Assembly (NCBI GenBank): GCA_022361135.1
Contig: JAKSBM010000007.1
Span: forward strand, 1 to 10,564
Source: Desulfobacterales bacterium
GTDB taxonomy: Bacteria; Desulfobacterota; Desulfobacteria; Desulfobacterales; Desulfobacteraceae
Direction of reading: 5' to 3'
DNA: 10,564 bases
This document shows, one piece after another, positions 1 through 6,578 of this stretch. The notes under the pieces were generated by a model, which saw nothing but the letters and a program-made list of their open reading frames with translations, made no database searches and was not told where the DNA came from. Each line of letters starts with the position of its first letter. Position 1 is the stretch's first letter. A program made the position numbers and the translations under genes.

Positions 1-1
1 G

Positions 2-574
2 AAACAGATCATGATGGACCTTTACCGGTATCCCGATAAAATCAAAGCGTGCTGTGACGTATTGGTCCCCATGATAATCCAAAATGCGGTTCTACAGGTT
101 TCAGCCTCCAGAAACCCCTTTGTCGTCATCTACATGCACAAAGGTGCCGATGGATTCATGTCGCCGGATCAATTCGAAAACTTCTATTGGCCCCCATTCA
201 AAACCGTTCTCATGGGCCTAATCGATAACGGAATCATTCCGGTGTTGAACGTCCAGGGAACTTATGATCAGCGCCTTGATTTCATAGCCGCCTCCGGCCT
301 TCCCAAGGGAAAAATCATCTGGTGGTTTGATAAAACCGACATGAAAGCGGCCAAGGAAAAAATAGGATCCTGGAGCTGCATCGGAGGGAATGTCCCGGCC
401 TACCTGTTTGATCAAGCAACCCCGGATCAGATGGATGCATATTGCAAGGAGGTCATTGAAACCGCAGGTGACGGAGGCGGATACTTCCTTGCCCCTGGTG
501 CGGTCATTGACCAAGCAAAACCCGAAAACATGGCAGCCTACCACAACAGTACAAAAAAATACGGAATATATTAA
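2..574 (+). CDS. URO-D-superfamily protein (uroporphyrinogen decarboxylase-like), 3' part
   Basis: The gene enters from the left edge, so its start lies outside the window; the frame is open from base 2 and ends at TAA 572-574. About 190 C-terminal residues are visible. Features of the URO-D superfamily (HemE and the cobamide methyltransferases MtaA/MtbA/CmuA) include a GADGFMSPDQFENFYWPPFK segment, a 'GIIPVLN' beta strand, the 'IGGNVPAYLF' turn, a 'TPDQMDAYCKEVIE' helix, a glycine-rich strand before 'LAPG' and a closing 'KKYGIY'. In MtaA-type enzymes zinc is held by an H-x-C motif and a later Cys. Here the corresponding stretches read LNVQG (about 242-256) and LAPGAVID (about 488-511), with no His or Cys. 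It is therefore unlikely to be a canonical zinc methyltransferase, and it lacks clear HemE hallmarks. The substrate is unknown. The MFS and Tsx-like genes downstream suggest action on an imported small molecule, which is inference. Confidence 0.8.
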   Translation, partial: KQIMMDLYRYPDKIKACCDVLVPMIIQNAVLQVSASRNPFVVIYMHKGADGFMSPDQFENFYWPPFKTVLMGLIDNGIIPVLNVQGTYDQRLDFIAASGLPKGKIIWWFDKTDMKAAKEKIGSWSCIGGNVPAYLFDQATPDQMDAYCKEVIETAGDGGGYFLAPGAVIDQAKPENMAAYHNSTKKYGIY

Positions 575-582
575 AAATTTCA

Positions 583-660
583 GGGCAAAGGTATTCCCGA
601 GAATACCTGGTGTTGAATCCCGTTTCAGCACCCCGGGTTTCCATGGGAAAACCTTTGCCC
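583..660 (+). repeat. nested inverted repeat folding as a compact four-way cloverleaf
   Basis: Arms GGGCAAAGGT (583-592) and ACCTTTGCCC (651-660) are exact reverse complements. Inside are three further hairpins. Hairpin 1 is GGTATTC/GAATACC (590-596 with 601-607, loop CCGA). Hairpin 2 is GGTGTTGAA/TTCAGCACC (609-617 with 624-632, one G-U pair, 6-nt loop). Hairpin 3 is 636-642 with 646-653 (7 bp with one bulged A, 3-nt loop). Using a 7-bp outer stem (583-589/654-660), almost no junction base stays unpaired. The element begins 8 nt after the URO-D-like stop and ends 19 nt before the MFS start. It is not a tRNA: stem sizes are wrong and there is no T-loop sequence. It may be an mRNA processing or stability element, an attenuator (GTACTTTTAT follows), a regulatory RNA or a mobile-repeat remnant. 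Confidence 0.7.
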
Positions 661-679
661 GTACTTTTATGGGGAAAAA

Positions 680-1924
680 ATGATGAATGAATTAAGTAAG
701 GGAAAGATCCTATTGTTTTTAGGGGCACTTTACCTGTCAAGCCTGGCTTTGATGGGCGACATGGTGCTTATTCCGGCGTTTAACAGTCTGTTTGATACAT
801 TTTATGATTCAATCCACTGGGTCAATTTCATTATTTCAGGTCCTGCCCTTGTCTCGGTGTTGGCATCCTTGCTGACAGGAAAAGTATTACAATATGTCAG
901 TAAAAAAAACTGGTTGGTTATCGGCTTTGCCATCTTTACCGTGGGAAGCATTTTCGGTGTTGCCGTGGAAGATGTCAGATACATGTCAATGATGCGGGTT
1001 CTGGTGGGATTCGGCATGGGCATTGTTGCACCGACATCCATGGCCTTAATTGCTGAAATATTCACCGATGAGGCCCAGCGCGGCAAGGCCTTTGGAACAT
1101 ACAATGCCGCCATAGGGGTGGTTGGCGCAGCCGTAGGTCTGGTGGCGGGCTATCTTGCCGCAGAATCCTGGCAATCGGTCTTTAAAGTCTATTGGGTTTC
1201 AATCCCCATTTTATTTATGATTGCCGCATTTGTTCCCAATACGGCACCGGCAGATGAACTTCACAATTCCCATGAAACCAATGACCAAGAAAAAACAGAC
1301 CAAGGGCTGCCCATCATTCCCGTTGCCGCCTTGAATGGGGCATTGTTTGTTTTCAGTGTGGTTTATATGGTGGTCTATTACCAGATTGCCGTCTATGTCG
1401 TGAAAAACGGACTGGGAGATGAATCCGTTGCCGGTATTTTCTCTGCCTTGGGCACCGTTGGGAGTACCGTGGTCTCGGTGATGTTCGGTGCAATCTATTC
1501 CAAGTTGAAGCGGGCAACGATTATTCCCAGTTATGGGTTGATGGTCATCTGTTTTATACTCCTGTGGAAATGTCCCAATCTCATTGTCGCAGGCATTGCA
1601 TGCACGCTTATGGGCGTGGCATTTGGAAACGGCTATGCCTATTTTATGATGCGTTCGACCATGATCGTTCCCCCCTCACAAGCCTCCAATTCATCGGGTA
1701 TTTTTTATGCGGTTTTCAGCATCGGCATGTTCTGTTCACCCTTCATGGTGACCTGGTTACAAAAAACGGCCGGGGTTGATACCCTCATCGGAATCATGCC
1801 TGTTTTAACGGGGATAATGACGATTTCCACAATCCTGTCCATCATCTTGACTCTCATGGAAAAAAAACGGCCCCTGGAATATCAACAAAACAATCAGAAT
1901 AATAACGAATCCATTCCCAATTAG
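680..1924 (+). CDS. MFS transporter, 12 TM
   Basis: A 414-residue inner-membrane carrier of the major facilitator superfamily. Hydrophobic segments fall near residues 10-31, 47-68, 78-95, 104-126, 138-160, 168-186, 213-236, 247-271, 279-296, 301-325, 338-358 and 368-392, giving twelve helices. A hydrophilic central loop (about 187-211) separates the two six-helix halves. A degenerate motif A lies between TM2 and TM3 (TGKVLQYVSKKN). The TM4-TM5 region (RVLVGFGMGIVAPTSMALIA, then TDEAQRGKAFG) resembles the DHA branch, but the antiporter motif C 'GPxxGG' is missing. The C-terminal tail is Asn/Gln-rich (QQNNQNNNE). The start is ATG 680 or the adjacent ATG 683, with GGGG at 671-674 as a weak ribosome site. 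The neighbours are a URO-D-like enzyme and a Tsx-like channel, which favours uptake of a small catabolic substrate over drug export. The substrate is not identifiable. Confidence 0.88.
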   Translation: MMNELSKGKILLFLGALYLSSLALMGDMVLIPAFNSLFDTFYDSIHWVNFIISGPALVSVLASLLTGKVLQYVSKKNWLVIGFAIFTVGSIFGVAVEDVRYMSMMRVLVGFGMGIVAPTSMALIAEIFTDEAQRGKAFGTYNAAIGVVGAAVGLVAGYLAAESWQSVFKVYWVSIPILFMIAAFVPNTAPADELHNSHETNDQEKTDQGLPIIPVAALNGALFVFSVVYMVVYYQIAVYVVKNGLGDESVAGIFSALGTVGSTVVSVMFGAIYSKLKRATIIPSYGLMVICFILLWKCPNLIVAGIACTLMGVAFGNGYAYFMMRSTMIVPPSQASNSSGIFYAVFSIGMFCSPFMVTWLQKTAGVDTLIGIMPVLTGIMTISTILSIILTLMEKKRPLEYQQNNQNNNESIPN

Positions 1925-1953
1925 CCCTCTCCCCCAATAATAAGGATGTGACA

Positions 1954-2880
1954 ATGCAAGAAATAATCTCACGTATTAAAATCGGTATTCTTGGTGTTGC
2001 AGTATTGGCAATATTCTCCCCATTATCCCATGCCGAGGTACATTGGCAGGAGTTACAAGTGGAATCCGTATACGGAACGCAATATTCTGCATACAGTGCT
2101 TCCACGGATTCGCAAACGGGCTTCATGACCGAAGGAACCACGGAAATAAAAACGCTGACATTGGATTATACCAATGCATGGGACCTGGGAGTTACCTACT
2201 TTTACGTTGATCTGTATATGGATGGAGACGACATCAATGTATGGACACAAGGGTATGAACATTTCAGCCTATCCAAAATACTCAAAACCGATGCATTTAC
2301 CTTTGGGCCTGTCGCAGATCTTAATTTATCATTGGGTTGGCAGCTTGCGAACAATGATCCGGCCTATGCAGGGGATACGGCCCAGGCCATTCTGGATTCG
2401 TCGGCCTGGCCGGGCATGAAACCCGTCAATCCCAAATATGATGTAATCGATATCTTTACCGGTGCGGACTTTAAAATAAATGCACCGGGATTTGATGCCA
2501 TGGGCCTAACCATTGGAGTCTATACGGATCTGAATGATCAGACCGATTACAACCCGCAATTGACTGCGATCTGGTATTATCGTTCCACATTTAGCATCGG
2601 ACCTACGGATTGGAAAGCGGAAGGGTTCGTACAATGGTACGATAAACGAGACTCCAATTCAGGGGCCTTAAACCAGCAAAGCTGGCTGTTTTCAAATCTA
2701 CAATTCATGCTGGACACGGGCAAACTTTTGTGGGGAACCCCGAATCAACTCTACCTTGGAACCGAAGTCCAATGGTCAATCCATAAATTTGGCCTTGGCG
2801 ATGTTCACAATGGTACCGGATATATCACCCGGGAAACCAATGAATTGTTTCCTGCGCTTATCCTTGAGTGGGTATTTTAG
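1954..2880 (+). CDS. Tsx-like outer-membrane channel protein
   Basis: A 308-residue outer-membrane protein counted from ATG 1954. That start has AAGGA at 1942-1946 at a 7-nt spacing; an in-frame GTG at 1948 is less likely. Residues 1-27 form a signal peptide ending SHA, with cleavage before EVHW. The mature part has no long hydrophobic helix. It shows alternating polar/aromatic strands typical of a beta barrel (LTLDYTNAWDLGVTYFYVDL, LTAIWYYRSTFSI, NQLYLGTEVQWSI) and ends in Phe (ALILEWVF), as BamA-dependent barrels do. The layout resembles the nucleoside-specific Tsx channel family: a short barrel with an early 'W-D-x-G-x-x-x-F-Y-x-D' segment and a final 'xxExxFP...W' segment. The gene follows the MFS stop by 29 nt, so it is probably in the same operon and could provide outer-membrane passage for the MFS substrate. 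The family call is good; substrate specificity is unknown. Confidence 0.82.
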   Translation: MQEIISRIKIGILGVAVLAIFSPLSHAEVHWQELQVESVYGTQYSAYSASTDSQTGFMTEGTTEIKTLTLDYTNAWDLGVTYFYVDLYMDGDDINVWTQGYEHFSLSKILKTDAFTFGPVADLNLSLGWQLANNDPAYAGDTAQAILDSSAWPGMKPVNPKYDVIDIFTGADFKINAPGFDAMGLTIGVYTDLNDQTDYNPQLTAIWYYRSTFSIGPTDWKAEGFVQWYDKRDSNSGALNQQSWLFSNLQFMLDTGKLLWGTPNQLYLGTEVQWSIHKFGLGDVHNGTGYITRETNELFPALILEWVF

Positions 2881-2890
2881 ACCCACTCCT

Positions 2891-2990
2891 TAGAATCATA
2901 CCGCTGGTCTTCCGGTCTGAAATGGAATTAAATTGACTCTCCAAGTGATGGGAAATCCTTCCTGCCGTTCCATTTCAGACCGTGATTCTA
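2891..2990. repeat. 100-bp imperfect inverted repeat downstream of the Tsx-like gene
   Basis: The ends TAGAATCA (2891-2898) and TGATTCTA (2983-2990) are exact complements. The core arms GGTCTGAAATGGAA (2914-2927) and TTCCATTTCAGACC (2968-2981) form a perfect 14-bp pair around a 40-nt loop, which itself contains a small GGAA/TTCC hairpin (2951-2962). The left arm has 15 extra bases between outer and core stems, while the right arm has one. There is no uridine run right after it, so a standard intrinsic terminator is doubtful. It could protect the transcript 3' end or be a MITE-like remnant. Confidence 0.6.
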
Positions 2991-3064
2991 TTCCATTATC
3001 CCTCGTTTTCCTAAACCACTGGGACCGCAACAGATTTCCATAGGATGATTTAATCACTGGAAAC

Positions 3065-3095
3065 AACAAACCCCACCGAAATGGCAGGGTTTGTT
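3065..3095 (-). terminator. possible terminator hairpin, perhaps for the DJ-1-like gene
   Basis: AACAAACCC (3065-3073) pairs with GGGTTTGTT (3087-3095) around a 13-nt loop. On the minus strand it is followed by GTTTCC, a poor T tract; on the plus strand it is followed by no T run. It lies 142 bp past the DJ-1-like stop, which is far for a dedicated terminator. Confidence 0.3.
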
Positions 3096-3237
3096 CATGG
3101 ACAAAAATATCTCCCCAGGTACAAATGGGGAGGAGTTTTCCAGAAAATGTGGCCCAGGGCGCTTAACTAAGCCTCAAATGGAATACACAGAATGTTTCCC
3201 AAGGGATGGTTTCATTGGCAAACGCCCTGGTTAAACA

Positions 3238-3996
3238 TCATCTGTGTTGGTTGATCAAATCCACCACGGCCCTGGCAACGCCTTTGGCCGAGGCAGGATT
3301 CTGGCCAGTCACAAGGCGCCCATCCACAACGGTCTTCGGCTGAAAAAGGTCGGCTTTGATCACTTTGGCCCCCCGATCCACCAATGCAGTTTCAAGGGCA
3401 AAGGGCACCACCTTGGTCAACTTGATGGCCGCCTCTTCTTTGTTCGTAAATGTGGCAATGCGTTTTCCATCCACCAGATATTTACCATTGGACAATTTCA
3501 GATTTACCAATGCAGCAGGACCATGGCAAACCGCAGAGACAATACCGCCATTTTCGTAAATGGCTCGGCCCAGGGCACCTATGGCAGGTGTCTGGGCAAA
3601 GTCCCACATCACCCCATGGCCTCCGGCGTAATAGATTGCCTTGTAAGCCTTGGGATCCAACTCAGAGAGTTTAAGGGTCCCAGCCACAGCGGCTTGGGCT
3701 TCGGCATCGTTTAAAAATTTTGTATTCAAGGGATCTTTCACATCAAGGCCCGTCACAGGAGCACTCCCCCCCTTGGGGCTTGCAAAATCAACCCCAAGAC
3801 CTGCTTCTTTAAAAATATAATAGGCATGGGCTGCTTCGGAAAGGTAGTACCCCGTTGGATCTCCGGATTTATCACCCAGCGTGGCATGGCTGGTAAGAAC
3901 GATAACAACCCGATCCGCGGGGGGCATTTTTGCGATGGCGCCTGTTGTCAGGCTAAAAAAAAGAACTGCCATCAAAAGACATATACGTTGGTACAT
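3238..3996 (-). CDS. exported DJ-1/PfpI-family protein (Hsp31-like)
   Basis: 252 residues from ATG 3996, chosen because AAGGA lies 7 nt upstream and the protein then opens with a clean signal peptide (about 1-22, MYQRICLLMAVLFFSLTTG then AIA, cut before KMPP). A longer in-frame start at 4041 would put 15 extra residues before the signal. The rest is a class-I glutamine-amidotransferase-like fold. It has a first strand VVIVLTSH, an acidic residue in YYLSEAAH (Glu54), the GGHGVMWDF loop (125-133), and the nucleophile elbow SAVCHGPAAL with Cys157 followed by His158. It ends with the 'LVTGQNPASAKGVARAVVDLI' segment usual for Hsp31/HchA-like members. Relatives act as chaperones, glyoxalase III or deglycase-type enzymes, mostly in the cytoplasm. 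Here the export signal predicts a periplasmic location. The Cys-His-Glu set is intact, so activity is plausible. Confidence 0.88.
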   Translation of the reverse strand: MYQRICLLMAVLFFSLTTGAIAKMPPADRVVIVLTSHATLGDKSGDPTGYYLSEAAHAYYIFKEAGLGVDFASPKGGSAPVTGLDVKDPLNTKFLNDAEAQAAVAGTLKLSELDPKAYKAIYYAGGHGVMWDFAQTPAIGALGRAIYENGGIVSAVCHGPAALVNLKLSNGKYLVDGKRIATFTNKEEAAIKLTKVVPFALETALVDRGAKVIKADLFQPKTVVDGRLVTGQNPASAKGVARAVVDLINQHR

Positions 3997-4030
3997 TATT
4001 ATTTCCTTTGTGTTGGGTAAAAGATGGTTA

Positions 4031-4059
4031 AATGTATCCATTCAAACCAGGCGATACAA
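4031..4059 (-). promoter_or_regulatory. candidate promoter of the DJ-1-like gene
   Basis: On the minus strand TTGTAT (4059-4054) and TACATT (4036-4031) are separated by 17 bp and sit just upstream of the gene's leader. Each box matches the sigma70 consensus only partly (TTG conserved; 4 of 6 in the -10). It is supported mainly by position and by the repeat immediately upstream. Confidence 0.4.
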
Positions 4060-4063
4060 GAAG

Positions 4064-4094
4064 GCACCTTTTGGTGGGGTACGCACCTTTTGGT
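4064..4094 (-). promoter_or_regulatory. tandem 12-bp direct repeat upstream of the DJ-1-like promoter (possible activator site)
   Basis: GCACCTTTTGGT occurs at 4064-4075 and again at 4083-4094, with start-to-start spacing of 19 bp. Each copy contains the dyad ACC-N4-GGT (minus strand ACCAAAAGGT). The first copy ends 5 bp from the candidate -35 box, the usual place for an activator bound upstream of RNA polymerase. The binding protein is unknown. Confidence 0.45.
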
Positions 4095-4223
4095 TTAAAT
4101 TGAAGCCAGTCAACACGTTCCCCGTATAGGGGAGGCTGGGTACTTTCGAACACCACCCCAGGGATGTAAAATCCCCGGGGGCACCGGACCAAAATCCAAT
4201 CGGGTGCCATTTTTACGGCCCGT

Positions 4224-5675
4224 TTATTCCCAATCCAACAACCGCTGTTCCCCTTCCAGGGCCCGGATATCGGTGACATCCTGGCTCACCTCAAGGCAAC
4301 CCAGATATTTACCCCGGTCCCGGACGGCAAAATAACGGATGTGGATAAAACGGCCCCCCAATTCAATCCAGAATTCGGCATTGTCCCGTCTACCCTCCCG
4401 GAATTGGGAAAGGATCTCCTCCACCACATGGACGCTCTTGGGGGGATGGCATTTGGAAACCTCCCGGCCGATGATGCCCGCGCTCCTTGGGAAGATGCGC
4501 TCTTCGGTCTGGGAAAAATAGGCCACCCGATCATCGGGCCCAACAAACGTCAGGTCCACGGGCAGGTGTTTGAGAAGGGCATTGAGGACAGAGGGGGTAA
4601 GGATACCGGCATCCAGGTTGATTTCCCCAATGCCGACGGGATGACCTCCGGCCTGCTCCTCCCCCTTGGGAAGCCAGGCATCACCGGGATCCACCCAGGC
4701 AAATCCGATTTCCGCCTCCCCCCGCCGGACCTTTTTCCAATCCGACTCTTCAAAGGATTCATGGACCATGGGGAAAAGGATCCGCTCTTCCTTAAAAATC
4801 ATATCCCGCACGGCAATGGTGAGTTCATGGACAGCCGCAACTGCCTGGGTATGATCATTTTCTCCCAATTTCATCAGGCTGGTTTTAAACATGGCACGGA
4901 TATCGTCGTGGATTTCCCACATGACCTGGGGCGGTGCGGTGAGGCCCTGGGCTTCCATGATGGGGAAAAGCTGGTTTTCCTTTCGCTCGTAATGGCGGAT
5001 GATCTGGGAAAGATCGGCCACCGCATCCTTTAGCCCCTTTTGGGCTGCCGAATATCCCAATGGATCCACAATGGCATCCACGGCGGAGGAAAGGGCAGCG
5101 GCCTTTTCTTCGGCCAGGGCATTCTCGACCTTAAAGGTGTGGATGGGATGGCCCTCGGGCATCTCCGGCATCTGGGGGGCTTCGGCCTGGGAGGTGAACA
5201 ACTCCACATGGAGGTCACAGAGTTTCCGGATTTCCGTTTCCGGGATGCCGTCGGCCACCAGTTCCTGTTCCATGGCCCCCACCTCCGCCGGGGAGACCTC
5301 GCTGAGTAATCCATGGAATTCATCCCGGACACTGTCCAGGGGCTCGCCATGGTGGAGGCGCATGACAATGTTTTTAAATACCTGAATCCGTTCCTTGCGC
5401 CCCATGGGGGCATCCCCCCGCCCTCCGGGATTGATCAAGGTCAGGTTGTCATTGGTTCGCCTAAGGATTTCCAGGGCAATCCCGGTCAAAAATTCATCCG
5501 GGTCCAGTCCCCCCATGTCTGCGGCCCGGGAAAGGCTGGCAAAGGGGGCCAGGGTTTTACGCAGGATGGGATTTTTCAATTTGGAAAATTTGGGGGAGAG
5601 GCCGGTTAAATAATCCATTATGAAGGGATATTCATCCAAAAGATCCCCGATTTTTGTTTTCAGTGAAAGTTCCAT
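4224..5675 (-). CDS. DUF1858-DUF438-hemerythrin-PAS protein
   Basis: A 483-residue soluble protein, no signal peptide. The start ATG 5675 has GGAGG four nt upstream. Domain order: DUF1858-like N-terminus (about 1-62, KTKIGDLLDEYPFIMDYL); DUF438 (about 94-163, RKERIQVFKNIVMRLHHGE onward, including LHVELF); a hemerythrin HHE four-helix region (about 175-307) with candidate iron ligands His176, His179, His228, Glu233, His256, His283, Glu297 and His305; and a C-terminal PAS domain (about 365-478, including KCHPPKS at 408-414 and a closing VSQDVTDIRALE). This architecture is known in anaerobes as 'DUF438 domain-containing protein'. No catalytic output domain is seen. A role in sensing or handling O2, NO or another small ligand at a diiron or PAS-bound cofactor is inference. 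It is separated from both neighbours by over 200 bp, so it is probably transcribed alone. Confidence 0.9.
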   Translation of the reverse strand: MELSLKTKIGDLLDEYPFIMDYLTGLSPKFSKLKNPILRKTLAPFASLSRAADMGGLDPDEFLTGIALEILRRTNDNLTLINPGGRGDAPMGRKERIQVFKNIVMRLHHGEPLDSVRDEFHGLLSEVSPAEVGAMEQELVADGIPETEIRKLCDLHVELFTSQAEAPQMPEMPEGHPIHTFKVENALAEEKAAALSSAVDAIVDPLGYSAAQKGLKDAVADLSQIIRHYERKENQLFPIMEAQGLTAPPQVMWEIHDDIRAMFKTSLMKLGENDHTQAVAAVHELTIAVRDMIFKEERILFPMVHESFEESDWKKVRRGEAEIGFAWVDPGDAWLPKGEEQAGGHPVGIGEINLDAGILTPSVLNALLKHLPVDLTFVGPDDRVAYFSQTEERIFPRSAGIIGREVSKCHPPKSVHVVEEILSQFREGRRDNAEFWIELGGRFIHIRYFAVRDRGKYLGCLEVSQDVTDIRALEGEQRLLDWE

Positions 5676-5752
5676 GGGTCCTCCGTTTAGAGTAACCGGG
5701 GATTTAATGGAGAAGGAGGGCGTGGCGCGGCAGTTGAATCCCCAAAATGCCT

Positions 5753-5758
5753 ATTATA
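5753..5758 (-). promoter_or_regulatory. -10 box of the DUF438 gene
   Basis: The minus strand reads TATAAT, a perfect -10, about 77 nt upstream of the start codon. A -35 at 16-17 bp would be TGGTTT or CTGGTT, which is poor, so the promoter may need an activator or another determinant. The leader between this box and the GGAGG shows no strong structure. Confidence 0.5.
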
Positions 5759-5890
5759 CACGAAATTCCACCCAAAACCAGGCTCACATAACTTTGATTT
5801 CAAAAACGAACATCTTGACACTCTTGTTAAAAATCGGGGGATAGGGCACCCAATTCCCTGGAGTAAATAAAGGGCCGTTGAGGGGCATCC

Positions 5891-6574
5891 CTAGTCCAGG
5901 CAGGGCCATCCCTTAATCCGGGCATATGCCTTCAATTTACGATTGGGACGAATAACCCGGGGGTGTCCCACACTGGCCAAGAAAGGAATGTCGGAATCGT
6001 GATCGGAGTAAGCATGGGATCGGGTCAAATCCAAACCCTGGGACCGGGCCAGCTTTTGGACGATTTTCACCTTTTCACCATCGGCGCAAATGGCGCCGCG
6101 GGATTGTCCCAAACACCGGTTGGAAGCATCATAGGCCAGGGAGGTGCAAAAATAGAAATCGGGCCGGATGTGGTGGACTATGGGGGCAATCAGATGTTCG
6201 GTGGTGGCGGAAACCAAGACAATAAGATCCCCCTGCCTTCGGTGATGGGCAATGCGTCCAAGGCAGGCCGGAATGAATTCGTGCTGAATGATCCGATGGA
6301 ACAATACCCGGGCCTCCTGTTCCAGAAAGCTCCGGGGTCGCCCTGCATAGGTTTTCAGATAATGGGCATTTTGCCGGGTCATGGAGAGCCGGGTGTATCC
6401 TGCGACCAGACTTTTCAGCAGGCGGAAGATATAAAGGGGATGCCAGGGTCCCTTGCCCAAAAGATGATGGGCCTCCAGGGTCTGGCTGTCCCGTTGAATC
6501 AGGGTGCCGTCCACGTCAAAAAAAGCAGCCCGTCGTCCCCTTGGAGTTGTTGGTATTTCTGTGATTTTATCCAT
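5891..6574 (-). CDS. HAD-superfamily subclass IB hydrolase (SerB-like phosphatase)
   Basis: 227 residues, cytoplasmic. The four HAD motifs are intact. Motif I is FFDVDGTL with nucleophile Asp20 and acid/base Asp22. Motif II is Ser122 in VLVSATTE. Motif III is Lys168 in ADGEKVK. Motif IV is YSDHDSDIPFL with Asp191 and Asp195. The helical cap between motifs I and II (about 30-110) and the overall length match the HAD-IB group that includes phosphoserine phosphatase and small phospholipid or sugar phosphatases. Several hydrophobic or basic stretches in the cap (HPLYIFRLLKSLVAGY) could contact a lipid or membrane surface, but this is speculative. The start ATG 6574 has AGGA 7 nt upstream. The gene is divergent from the tetR-like gene with 58 bp between starts, so the regulator may control it. 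The substrate is unknown. Confidence 0.88.
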   Translation of the reverse strand: MDKITEIPTTPRGRRAAFFDVDGTLIQRDSQTLEAHHLLGKGPWHPLYIFRLLKSLVAGYTRLSMTRQNAHYLKTYAGRPRSFLEQEARVLFHRIIQHEFIPACLGRIAHHRRQGDLIVLVSATTEHLIAPIVHHIRPDFYFCTSLAYDASNRCLGQSRGAICADGEKVKIVQKLARSQGLDLTRSHAYSDHDSDIPFLASVGHPRVIRPNRKLKAYARIKGWPCLD

Positions 6575-6578
6575 GTGT

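Larger units (their letters stand above)
2881..3237. other. non-coding interval between convergent genes, with three dyads
   Basis: This is 357 bp between the convergent Tsx-like (+) and DJ-1-like (-) genes, with no credible coding frame. It holds three inverted repeats: a large one at 2891-2990, a short terminator-like hairpin at 3065-3095, and a loose pair CCAGGGCG (3154-3161) / CGCCCTGG (3223-3230). The first two are listed separately. The remaining sequence (about 2991-3060 and 3096-3153) shows nothing recognisable. Confidence 0.6.

Noticed and set aside
583..660. tRNA gene, suggested by the cloverleaf and 7-bp outer stem
   Set aside because: Stem and loop sizes do not fit a tRNA, there is no GTTCRA T-loop sequence, no anticodon arm of 5+7 and no discriminator/CCA context.
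390..683. + strand open frame overlapping the URO-D-like end and the cloverleaf
   Set aside because: It overlaps a recognised coding region in another frame and reads through a structured repeat; the product has no recognisable features.
3154..3230. CCAGGGCG/CGCCCTGG inverted pair
   Set aside because: 8-bp arms with over 60 bp between them and no surrounding extension; likely chance.
4180..4214. GGCACC/GGTGCC hairpin followed by ATTTTT as a terminator
   Set aside because: The T run is on the plus strand, but both flanking genes are on the minus strand; the 6-bp stem with a 17-nt loop is weak.
4341..5033. + strand open frame (230 codons) opposite the DUF438 gene
   Set aside because: It lies wholly inside a well-supported minus-strand gene and its translation is low-complexity without a family signature.
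5815..5837. TTGACA at 5815-5820 as a + strand promoter
   Set aside because: No -10 box follows at 16-18 bp and the only downstream sequence is antisense to the HAD gene.
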